This document shows positions 28,641 through 39,116 of a stretch of 64,000 bases of DNA, one piece after another. The notes beneath the pieces were generated by a model that saw only the letters and a list, made by a program, of their open reading frames with translations, was not told where the DNA came from and ran no database searches. The position numbers and the translations under genes were made by a program. Numbering within the stretch: the first letter of the stretch is position 1; every line of letters starts with the position of its first letter. Origin of the DNA: Hirsutella rhossiliensis (lineage: Eukaryota > Ascomycota > Sordariomycetes > Hypocreales > Ophiocordycipitaceae); assembly GCF_020360975.1 (NCBI RefSeq), contig NW_025408672.1, positions 3,720,001-3,784,000 of the forward strand, written 5' to 3'.

Positions 28641-30365
28641 ATGGCAAGGCCACCTAACCCGATCGATCAATATCGTGACTATGTCAGTTTCCTCTACCTT
28701 AACGGTGTTTCGCGAAGCAGAATTAAGTATAAACTTCGGAAGCGTTACCACGTCGCCGTCGATCTGAGTACAATCTCCCGCCGAATCGCCAGGTGGGGTC
28801 TCCCGCGCCAGCAATCCCGTACCAGAGAAACTCCGGAATTGATAGAGGCCACCCGTGATCTGATCTTTCGCGTTGGCCTTAACGAAAAGCAAACCCTAAG
28901 TGTTCTACAGAGACGGGGCTGGCAGATCACGAAGCGAGGCCTGAAACGCATCAGGCTTCACCCGACCGCCGTTGGGTGCGCAGACTCAATAGCGATGAGG
29001 AGCGCCTGGCATTGTTGGAAAAAACCGAACAAGCCATCATCGACATAACGCGACGCTCTAATGCCATTTCGGGATACGGCAGAAACCTTCTGCAACCTTA
29101 TCTCCGTCAGCAAAAGCAGCTCTGGGTACCAAGAGATCCTCTCTTCGAGATGTACAAGATCATGTTCCCGAATGAGGTCGAGCTCAGAAAGAGGATGTTT
29201 CGGAGAAAGAAAGGACAGTTTCTTGTCCCAGGCCCGAACTACCAGTGGTGCATTGATGGCCACGAGAAGCTCAGGGTGTACGGATTCGAGATATACGCGG
29301 CCATCGACGCCTACTCGCGCAACATTATCTGGTTCTACCTTGGGCACTCTGCCACAACTGCCTTGAGCGTACTAAAGCAGTACCTGGCGGCATGTGACGC
29401 CTATGGCTTCCGGCCATGGTACTTGCAAGCGGACAGAGGGAGCGAAACGCCGTTGGTTGCAGCAGCCCATTGGAACTTTGTTTTGACCACAGACGGACGT
29501 GTGGAATGGCATGAGCAAGTCTTCCAGCAAGGCAGGAGATTGAAGGATTCGTATAAGGCAGCCCCGAGCACGAAGAACGTCAAGATTGAGAGTTGGTGGG
29601 AGCGTATGCTCCATGTCTCCTCTCGGCAGTGGGTAGACTATTTTGGGGAGCTCGCAAGGGACGGGGACTTCGACGGCGACATGCTGGAGGATCAGATTGC
29701 CATCTACGCCGTCTTCGAAGATATATTACGTCAAGAGCTCTTCGACTTTGTCGAGGCATGGAATCTTCATCGAATACGCCTTCAAAAGAACCGTCCCCAT
29801 GTGGTCCACGGCCAGCCCTGGATGAATTACCATTACCCGACCCGGATAAGGCATGCAATTGGGGCATCCCCATTGATCGCTCAGTTCTACACGAAATGGG
29901 GCGACCGTTGGTGGACATTGACATTAGCACGTGCTTGGAGCCCGAGACAAAGGATTGGTGCCACAAGACGCTCCTTAAAATGGGCTACGACCAGGTCGTT
30001 CTTGGAAGTCGCCAGGACCGGGATAAATTGCGACCCTTTAAGCGTTTCTATCTTGGTCTCCGGGATAAGATCATTCAACACATCGAAAGTGGCCGGCAGC
30101 CTATACTGGCGTACCGCAAAGCGCCAACTGGGGGCGTTGCTGAATATGTAAGCGCAATATCTGTTTGTGAGTACACTGACCTAAACGTACATAGCAAGCA
30201 TTACTTGAGCGGGCAAATCGAGCCCGAGAAGAAGAGCTTGGAGATGGGCAATCAGCAGAGCAACCATTGGTTGAACTAGGCTTTGAAGACGAGGAAGGAA
30301 CCGACATTGAAGGAATAAGCGGTGACGAGGAGGAAAGCAACAGTTCAAATGAGGAACCGGAGTAG
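28641..30365 (+). pseudogene. Integrase-like DDE transposase (IS3EU-like), two frameshifts and one intron
   Basis: ATG 28641. Residues 1-70 are an N-terminal helix-turn-helix region (FLYLNGVSRSRIKYKLRKRY, STISRRIARWGL). The catalytic core has WCIDGHEKLRVYGFEIYAAI (first Asp), LQADRGSETP (second Asp, about 60 residues later) and ESWWERML (Glu). This retroviral-integrase-like fold with a DGHxKL motif fits the eukaryotic IS3-like (IS3EU) group, although I am not certain of the name. Frame changes at 28961 and 29836 both sit in CCC runs. Near the end an intron 30147-30194 (GTAAGC...CATAG) joins VAEY to QALLERANRAREEE. The protein ends in a very acidic tail (DEEESNSSNEEPE). Terminal repeats were not found. 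Confidence 0.7.
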
Positions 30366-30471
30366 TCAAGTGCCTTGTGGACGATACCGGCAACCGGTTT
30401 CTGTCTGTGGGAATAGTCGAGGCCGAGGGAGTTGGAATCGCTGATCTAAATTCTCTGCCTGTAAAGTGTAG

Positions 30472-30476
30472 GCAGT
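30472..30476. other. 5-bp target duplication GCAGT, left (right at 36258-36262)
   Basis: GCAGT precedes the left LTR and follows the right LTR, showing that the gypsy element inserted as a unit and has not recombined since. Confidence 0.95.
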
Positions 30477-30653
30477 TGTAAGGGGCTACGCCCCGATGTG
30501 TAGATCTGGCATGGCCAGACTAGTCACGTGCGAGCGCCACGGACACGACTCCTAAAGGGAGCGATGTAGACACGTCTCCCCTTTACACTCTTTGTAGCTC
30601 AATTTACATCAATTACGCCCAGCACCTGTGCCAACAGTGCTGACCCCGTAACA
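30477..30653 (+). repeat. Left LTR of the gypsy element
   Basis: 177 bp, TGTAAGGGGCTACGCC...CCCCGTAACA. It contains an imperfect palindrome at its start (GGGGCTACGCCCC). Confidence 0.95.
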
Positions 30654-30834
30654 TATTGAGCTACCAGTTAACAAAAGACAGGACAGACAGAAGGACAGAC
30701 AGCAGGACAGACAGCAGGACAGACAGCAGGACAGTCAGCAGGACAGACAGCAAGACAGGCGATAGGCTAAACGACGAGACGGACGATCGATCGGACGACG
30801 AGACGGACGAACAAGATGGAGGACAATAGTAGTT

Positions 30835-31990
30835 ATGCAGGGCACCGCGACCGGCGGCGCAACGAGCCGATGGAGGGAAGGAGCAAGAGCTCTTGCAGAT
30901 CTTATCTGGGATCGCGGGAGACGAAGAACTGCGGAAGATGTTCACCGGGCTAGCCTAGCAGCGCCACCGTTGACACCCAGCCCGGGGTGCTCCGTACCCC
31001 GGCGATCTTACCCGTCGAACCGAGGCCGGAAGCAGCCCAGGAAATGGACCGTGGCAAGAAGCGCAAGCCGATGACTTGGCCGAAGTGGAACGGTCAACCG
31101 AGTCCTTCCACTTCTACCTCGACCGTCTGGTATTTAAGTACAATACCGACGAAGAGGAGGCCTAAACGGCAATAACAACGTCGTGTGGTACGAGATCCTG
31201 CAGACCTTGCCGGATCAGATGATGAGGAGAGTCGAGGGTTTTTGGAGGCAAGAGAGCGCGAAGGGCAACCCAGACCCCCGGAAATTCTTCTCGCACCTAG
31301 CCCAGACGTTCGGCAGCGTGCAGCAGACAGAGAGGGCGCAGGACAGGCTGCGCACCTCATTCAACGAGACAGCCAAGAGTTTGGGAAGTTCCTCCTGAAT
31401 TCGAGGAAACATTGACCAAAGCGGGCGGCGCGAGCTGGGATAATGCTTCCAAGCTCGCATGGCTACGGAACTCGATCTCTCCTGCTCTCCGTGAGCAACT
31501 AGTCCCGGTTATCATGCCGAAGGACTACAACGAGTACATCCAACGTCTACACCCGATTGCTTGGGCGTTCGAGCACACCGCGAAGTTTAAGGCGTTGCAG
31601 AGGAAGCAGGGCTCCGCGGGCAACGTGACCAAGGGCAGGCATCAGGCATCGGCAACATCCAGGTCGCCGGTAACGACAACACCCCGGCACCGTCAGCAAC
31701 GTTACCCGCCGAGCAGAACGCACGTGACGCACGCGACCATGACGGCGACGTAATAATGACGGTTACACGCACTCAGGGGCAGGGTCAGAGAGGACGGGCG
31801 AACGGCCAGGGTCAAGTGGAACGAGCAAGACGGTTCGCTTCCAGCCTAGGTCAGGACGGAAGCAACGGGCGAGGTGGGTATCCGAGGACGAACGGAATAA
31901 ACGCCGTGACGAGGGTCGTTGTCTCCGCTGCGGCGACAACACCCATTTCATTGCCGCTTGCCCTACTCGCCAGGACAGGACCCTAGCCGG
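30835..31990 (+). pseudogene. Gypsy gag region with zinc knuckle, frameshifted
   Basis: Open pieces in different frames run from ATG 30835: a basic, Arg-rich N-terminal part, a capsid-like part around 31410-31620 (GASWDNASKLAWLRNSISPAL, then MPKDYNEYIQRLHPIAW) and a CCHC zinc knuckle (CLRCGDNTHFIAAC) at about 31920-31960. The capsid-like stretch with WLRNSISPAL is characteristic of fungal chromovirus gag. Function in the family: particle formation and RNA packaging. Confidence 0.75.
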
Positions 31991-32178
31991 TCGAGGGATG
32001 TAAAAGTCCGCACCGCTAGGATCATGCCCTTGCTGGAAGATGATGGTAACGACTCTAGTGAGGAAGAGTCAGGACTTAGCGAGACCCCATCCTCTCGGGA
32101 AATGCGTAGCCTCGAAACAAAGACGGGTCTCGAGGCCAAAGAACGGAGCAGTGGCAAAAGAAGAGAAGTTCTCAGGAA

Positions 32179-35100
32179 ATGGAAGTTGGTCCTACAATAA
32201 TTCGAAGCATTATCAATAGGACCAATCTCTTCTCCTCACTCGTAGACGAGGGATGCCAGTGCTACGCCGCGGTTGACGAAGAAGTCGTCGAGAAGTTGGA
32301 AGTTCCTATAGTGGAAATAGCACCGCGAGCTATTACAGGAGCATCAGGGGCAATGGAAGGAGCAACGATTAGGGCCTCGTATGGCTATCAATGGAGGTCA
32401 ACGGCCACATACAGACGATCTGTGCCTACGTGGTGCCCTGATTGGAATTCCCTAATCCTAGGAAAACCCTGGTTATGCCACACAAAGTCGTACTCAGTGC
32501 CCCACGAGAAACGACTATGGCATGAACCTACACAAGACTGGGTAGATCACCTCGGGAAGGAGAATATTCTGCGAAAGCCAAGGAGTTCGAAGAAGCAAAG
32601 CACGTACTAGCCAGTACCTTTGTGGGTTACTTTGAAAGGATCCGCAAGCAGGAAGGAAGAGAGGCAGCTGCCACGGCGATTTTCGCTATCAGCATGAAGG
32701 ATATCGAAAGGGCGTTATCACCAAAGAAACCCATGTCAGAAGCAGAGCTACGCCGAACGATACCCCAGCGGTTCCACGATTTACTGCCTCTATTTATGAA
32801 GAAGGAAGCTGATAAGCTGAATCCTCATAAGCCAGGCATAGACCACGAAATCAGAATCAAGGAGGACCCGAATGGCCAGCAGTTACCACTACCGTATGGA
32901 GCACTATACGGTATGTCACGAGAGGAACTCCTGGTTCTTAAGAAGACTCTACGAGACCTAGTGGATAAAGGATTTATCCGTGCAAGCAGTTCAGAAGCAG
33001 CAGCTCCAGTCCTGTTTGTGAGGAAACCAGGTGGCGGGCTGCGATTCTGTTGTGACTACAGAGCGTTGAACGCAATCACTAAGTCGGACCGTTACCCCCT
33101 TCCTCTAACAGGGGACACACTTCGCAACCTAAAAGATGCGAAGTGGTTCACTAAGGTCGACGTGGTACAAGCGTTCCATAAAGTACGGGTTGCAGAAGGA
33201 GACGAGTGGAAGACAGCGTTCCGCACCCGGTACGGTCTCTTCGAATGGATGGTTACCCGTTCGGGCTAAGTGGCGCGCCAGCAACCTTCCAGCGGTATAT
33301 TAACGGTATCCTACGAGACTACCTCGACGAGTTCGCCTCTGCTTATATGGACGATATACTTATCTATTCGAGCGGGAGCAGAGAAGACCATTTCCGGAAG
33401 GTACGGTTAGTTTTAGAACGCCTCGCCGAGCATGGACTACACCTAGACCCGGAGAAATGCGAATTTGGAGTCAAGCGGATTAAGTACCTAGGATTCATTA
33501 TTCACGCAGGAATTGGCATTCAGGCAGATCCCGACAAGATACGAGCAATAGTCGAGTGGGCAGTCCCGTTACCCAGAAGGGGTGCGCAGTTTTCTAGGAT
33601 TCGTTAACTACTACCGGATATTTATACCGCAAGCCTCGGAAATAACTGCACCCTAACAGCACTAACAGGAAAGGGGCTAAGTTCAAGTGGACGGACGAGC
33701 ACGATATGGCGTTCCAGACACTAAAGACGCTATTTACGAACGCCCCTATTCTTACTCAATGGGATTTCGAGAGGCCAACCTTCGTAGAAGCAGACTGTAG
33801 CGGCTGGGCGCTTGGGGGCACACTTACGCAGGAAGTCGACGGACAACGCAAGCCAGTAGCGTTCCACTCGCAGAAGCTATCACCGGCTGAGCGCAACTAC
33901 CCAATCCATGATAAGGAAATGCTCGCTATTATTCGTTGTCTCGAACAATGGTCAGCCGAGCTACGAAGCTGTGATAACTTCGTTATCCTTACCGACCATA
34001 AGAACCTCGAGTATTTCATGACGCGCCAACAGCTCTCGGAAAGGCAGGCACGTTGGGCTGAATATCTCTCGCGTTTTAACTTCCAGCTCCAGTACCGTCC
34101 GGGACGGAAGCAGTGGTGCCAGACGCGCTCTCTCGCCGCGAACAGGACCGACCAAACGAAGCGGATCACGAAGCACGAGATATGCAGCTTATTCCAGAAG
34201 CAGCCCTACGTACCTACGTCGGAGTAACGTCGACTCAAGCGGGAGAAGGCGAAGAAGAACACACGGTTTTCCACGACCCAGAGCTACAACAATTATGGCA
34301 GCAAACGGCAAACCAGGATCCAGTCTTTACAAGCGTTTATAACGCGGTACGAAACGGATCTCGGTCCCTCGACCCCAAGCTTAAGCTGAAGGTACAAGTC
34401 GCCGAGTGCTTTATTGATCCTCGGGGGCACCTACGACTACGTGGCCGCTTATGGGTGCCAGGCGCACCGATCACGACAGAAGCAGCAGCCAAGGCAGCAC
34501 CGCTAGAGCAGGAGTCGCTAAACGAATTACGGGGCTCCTTAATCCAGAAGGTTCATGACTCCCATGTAGTAGGCCACCCGGGACGGGAAGGGACGATAGA
34601 AGCCGTATCCAGGGACTTCTACTGGCCGCTAATGCAACAGCATATCCGACGTTTCTTGCGTAACTGCGATGTCTGCGGCCGTACGAAGATATGGCGCGAG
34701 CATAAAGGGTCTACTTAGACCGCTACCCGTACCGGACCGCTTCTTCCGCCAGATACAGATGGACTTTATTACGGACCTCCCCTTGCGAACGGTAACCGCT
34801 GCCTCTGGGTTATCAAGGACCGGCTAAGTAAGGAAGTTATACTCGAACCGATGCCAACGATGGAAGCGGAAGCATGTGCAGAGCGTTTTCTATGGTGCTT
34901 CGCCCGCTACCACTGGTGGCCCGACGCTATAACGAGCGATAGGGCTCGAATTGGGTAGGCCGCTTTTGGAGGCACATGTGCAAGTTACTGGGGATCGACC
35001 AGCAGCTAAGCACGGCGTACCACCCCCAAACCGACGGAGGCCCTGAGAGGATGAACCAAGAAGTACAGGCATACCTCCGCGCCGTGATTAACCAGAACCA

Positions 35101-35800
35101 GAACGACTGGGATAAGTGGGTTCCCGCGGCTCAGATGGCGTTAAACGGTCGGGTCAATACCTCTATAGGGATGTCCCCATTCTTCGCTATACACGGCTAT
35201 GAGCCGAAGTCACCAGTTCCCTCGTTACGGAAGCATATGCGGAAGAGTATCCTCAGCATTCGCCAGAAACCAGGGCAAAGAAATTTGTTACCAAACTACA
35301 ACAGATTACGGACCTCTGCCAAGCATCAATGGCGACAGCTACGCAGCAACAAGAACGCTTCGCTAACAGACGACGGAACGCGGCAGAACGCTTCGAAGTA
35401 GGCGATAAGGTTTGGCTTGACTTACGGAACTACGCGTCAGAGCGACCTAAGAAGAAGTTCGACTGGCTGCACGCTAAGTATACGATAAGCAAGGTACTCG
35501 ACCCGTACACGGTTGAACTAGCAGACCTCCCGAGGGGCTGCTATAATAGGTTCCACGTCGACCAACTCCGGAGAGCGGGGACGGACCCAATGCCTGGTCA
35601 GCAACGCACAGACGCTCAACCCCATCTATCCAAGTAGACGGGGAGGCTCACCAAGTAGTAGAGGAAATACTATGCGCTAGGTGGAAGAGAACCGGCCGCG
35701 GCCGTAGGCGGGAAGTCCTTGTACGCTGGCAAGGTTGGCAAGACCCGACCTGGACCTCTTTAGACAATATGCAACAGACAGCGGCCTTGGATAAGTACGA
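32179..35800 (+). pseudogene. Gypsy pol: protease region, RT, RNase H, integrase, chromodomain; many frameshifts
   Basis: Protease-like part at 32200-32300 (LVDEGCQCYAAVD). RT 32622-33607 with KPGGGLRFCCDYRALN, KVDVVQAFHKV and the polymerase motif YMDDILIYS. RNase H 33706-34227 (VEADCSGWALGGTL, DHKNLEYF). Integrase zinc finger at 34560-34690 (HVVGHPGREGT, CDVCGRTK) and core at 34750-35200 (QMDFITDLP, TAYHPQTDGGPERMNQEV). The GPF/Y-like module is at 35395-35560. The chromodomain is at about 35650-35810 (VVEEILCARWKRTGRG, VRWQGWQDPTWTSLDNM). Frames change at 33256, 33651, 33679, 34108, 34704-34709 and 34942, each at a homopolymer run that is one base shorter than the protein alignment expects. 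Confidence 0.92.
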
Positions 35801-36081
35801 ACAGAGATACGGCCCGGCTCTCGAAAACGATGGACCATACCAGCACCGACGAGTGGCAACGGAAGCACAGCCGGCCCAAATCCAGGGGCAAGTCGAAGGA
35901 ATACAACCACAGCTGCAGATACAGGGCAAGAGAATACGCGGACCACTACGGGCTAGGACTAATGGCGACGCCCCGTCGATAGTAACGGCACCAGACCCTA
36001 TAGACGACGGCCCTACGATCGTTGTAGAGGGACCAGGAACAGGAAAAAGGGCACCAGCGCCAGAGAGGAGTAGGGGGCTAA

Positions 36082-36257
36082 TGTAAGGGCTACGCCCCGA
36101 TGTGTAGATCTGGCATGGCCAGACTAGTCACGTGCGAGCGCCACGGACACGACTCCTAAAGGGAGCGATGTAGACACGTCTCCCCTTTACACTCTTTGTA
36201 GCTCAATTTACATCAATTACGCCCAGCACCTGTGCCAACAGTGCTGACCCCGTAACA
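36082..36257 (+). repeat. Right LTR of the gypsy element
   Basis: 176 bp, identical to the left LTR except for one G fewer at 36087-36089. Confidence 0.95.
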
Positions 36258-36390
36258 GCAGTTATGTCACACAACAAGATGCACGGGCAGTATGGACGAC
36301 TGAGCGGCAATCGGGAAGAAGATCCCCTGTGAATCGGGCAACGAAAGACTCTTGATTTATATCTAATGAAGGAAATCTATCTCTCTTATA

Positions 36391-38997
36391 GGCCCAAGTT
36401 ATCTATCCACCCACTTTCATTAACTGTACACCCAAAAAGTGGATTAACTGTGGCTGACGGCCGAAGAGGGCCGATACCGCCAATTTGTATGCACACATTC
36501 TCTACGATAAGTAGAGCCAGGTAGTAACAGTTCTCCTTCAACGATAAGGCACCCAAAATTGAAGCTATTCGTACTGCGCTTTCTATGCTGATGAGACTAT
36601 TCTTTGGTGTTTACAACAGGCCTCCTTCTTCGAGTGCACTACGTGCCTGATCCGCTTCATCTAACTGTGATTCCAATTGATCCCATACATCCTCAAGGGC
36701 GGCATCGTCCGTGAGGCCAGCGACGAAGATGCAGTCTTGGGTCTCCCGCCGTACCGGCTGATCGTCATCATCAGAGACTGGCGTTTGACGCCCGGCTTGT
36801 TGATACGCCCGTTGCATCCGTGTGCCTGCCTCGTACGTATCGCCGTTTTCCTCGATGTGCCGCAGCCCTCGTTCCGTTGAAGTCATCGCGGCCGTTACCG
36901 TACCCGTCATCGCCGCTGGTGCCGTTGAGGGAGGAGGCAGTCGTATAGCCTCAGCCCGCTCATGCCGTTCAGCGATCTCGTGATGTGACGGATCCCGCCG
37001 CGTTGATCTTGACCGCCGTGACTCTTCGAGGTTGAGTGAGCCCTTGGGGCGGCCCTTAGCCCTGATAACTTGTGGCTCGTATGGTGCCCGAGTAGGGCTT
37101 GTGCCCTGAGCGCTTGTATCGATCGGAATATACCAAAATGGGTCGAAGTCGTCGAGTGTAAGGGAGGTATTGGTGTTGATAGACTCGAAGATTCGATGGC
37201 AGCACGGTAGCCCTCGACTAGTAGCCCAATTACAAGGACATTGACCTGGCGGCGGTTTGGCCCGTTGACTTCGGGGTCTAGAGGATCTTGCGATGCTCAT
37301 CTATTAGTAGCTTTAACGCATATGACGATACTCGCTCGCGGATCGGCATATACGGCGCCTGTAGGGAGAACGTTGATATCTTGTGGAGGTTTCGATTCTC
37401 TATCGCTGTGATCTGAGCAGCCTGATGGCCCCAGAAGCGTTCGAATCGTTGGAAAACGGTCGTCAAATCGCCCGTACAGGACCAAAGGAACTTCTTCATA
37501 TGAGAGTGAAGTCCTCGACGATCGAGGTCGTTGTACGCCCGAAGTGGCGATATTGATTAACGAAACAAGATACAAACTTCTCCTTCCAAGGCGTTAGCCA
37601 CGTATTGCAACAGTATTGTATAGCTGCAAGCGGGTGGCGGCCTGGTGTCTCAAATTGGCGTAAACGTTCGTTGAAGCTATTCACATCTTGTGACTTGACG
37701 ATCTCGTTCCACTCTTGTAGAAACGCTTGGAATGCCGGGGCCCGTACGACTCGATTGCCGATTTTGATGCCTTAGGAAAAATTGCTTGCATTTCGCAACG
37801 ACATTCTGGTTAATATGCCACGTGCAGAGAAGGTTAGTACTGTTTTGAAGCTCGCGAAAGCTATCTAACGCCTTAAGCAACGCAGTATCTCGGTCCGTGA
37901 CAGTGACCCTTGAAATGGGATCGACTCCTTCTCGCAAAGGACTAGCAGCAACGAGATAGCCCAATAGTAATGGGACTCGGTCTCGCCGTTCAAGAAGATA
38001 GAGGCAATAGAGAACGTTTTGTTATCTCGAGTGGCCGCGCAGATATTCAATAACGGCATATTGAATCGGTTCGTCTTGTAGGTACAGTCGAGGACGAGGA
38101 CATCGTGATGCTGACGCCATCGATGGAAGGTAGCACGAGGCGCGAGAAATAGCCCAGTTAGCCGGCCCTGGGGATCACGACTATCTCGATGAAAGAAGTC
38201 GGACTTATCTAGCCGGTCGTAGAGAAACTGAAGAGGCGTACGGCCAGCTAGTTCTTCCTGACGGTGCCTAGCCAAGGCGTTACTCACGTCTTGAGCCGTG
38301 ATACCGGCTAAACGAGGATCGTCGTGAACCAGGTCACGAAGCTCGCCAGCAATATCGGTCGGCCGGGTATTGTTATTAAACTTCCGGATAATGTCGTCGC
38401 GATACTTCTGGATAACAAGCGCCCGGTACTTCGGAAAGACCATCGGGTCATCAACAAGGCGATGATTGTGAACATCGTGAAGATAAGAGATAGTCCAGTA
38501 ACCGCGTTTTTCCTTCAACGAGAGGCGAAATTCACAGTCTGTTTTCTGGGTTGCTGTATTGAGGCGACGACGAGAGATATGAGCAGCTTTATCCTTCCGA
38601 TTTTCGTAGGCCGGCCTTGATACAACGAACAAGTGCAGACTTGCGTTGGCCAGCGTTATCCCGCTTCGATGTTCGAATGTAGGGCGTAGCCTCAGCCTCA
38701 GCAACGGTATCGGCGGCTTCCATCGCGGCCTGGAAGGTCGGGAATAGTGTCTTCGTAAGCGACCCATGATTCGGGCTCGTAAGGGCAGAAACGCGGTGCG
38801 AATAGCTTCAGTTTTGATGGTATTGCTGATAGTTACGGTTACAGGATGTTGTTACGCAAGCATCACGAACTGGCCAGCTGGCCGGCCGGGAATGGGCGCA
38901 CCAAAATTAGCGGCATCGGCACTGCGCCTGACCCAGCCACAGTTGATCCACTTTTTGGTGTACAGTTAATAAAAGGAGGTGTATAGATAATTGGGCC
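36391..38997 (-). mobile_element. MULE 2 with long TIRs
   Basis: The left end GGCCCAAGTTATCTATCCAC...ATTAACTGTACACCCAAAAA and the right end match in inverted orientation over roughly 100 bp, through AGTGGATTAACTGTGGCTG and GCCGATACCGCCAATTTG-type sequence. Flanking 9-mers TCTCTTATA (36382) and CCTCTTATT (38998) agree at seven of nine positions, a possible worn target duplication. The subterminal motif AATTGAAGCTATTCGTAC (36559) has its inverse at 38796. The inner TIR phrase GCCGAT(A/G)CCG is shared with MULE 1, so the two are related families. Confidence 0.9.
36611..38767 (-). pseudogene. MULE 2 transposase, several frameshifts
   Basis: Pieces in transcription order: 38767-37865 with the FAR1-like domain (DCEFRLSLKEKRGYW, DVHNHRL) and the first catalytic region (LVLDCTYKTNRFNMPLLN); 37964-37677 with VTDRDTALLKALDSF and LLCTWHINQNVV; 37684-37496 with WLTPWKEKFVSCFVNQYRH; 37499-37278 with MKKFLWSCTGDL; 37300-36611 with the SWIM finger (CPCNWATSRGLPCCH) and a polar tail. 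Clear relative of the MULE 1 transposase along its length. The break near 37513 is at a shortened C run (G run on the coding strand). Confidence 0.85.
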
Positions 38998-39116
38998 CCT
39001 CTTATTCAGCCCGAAGGGCGTTCTACTCAGTCAGAAAGAATCGAGCATAAAACCTCTTCTGATTGGCCAATTAGCCTCCCCTGTGCTCAACTCGCGAACG
39101 AATTGGTCGGCTGATA

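Larger units (their letters stand above)
30477..36257 (+). mobile_element. Complete Ty3/gypsy chromovirus (5.78 kb)
   Basis: LTRs 30477-30653 and 36082-36257 (TG...CA), 5-bp target duplication GCAGT, gag, protease region, RT, RNase H, integrase with HHCC, and a chromodomain at the C-terminus. A purine tract (AGAGGAGTAGGGGG) lies just before the right LTR. The sequence right after the left LTR (TATTGAGCTACC) could not be matched to a tRNA primer site. The LTRs differ only by one G in a homopolymer, so the insertion is very recent, yet the internal frames are broken in many places. A solo LTR of the same family is at 873-1049. Confidence 0.95.
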
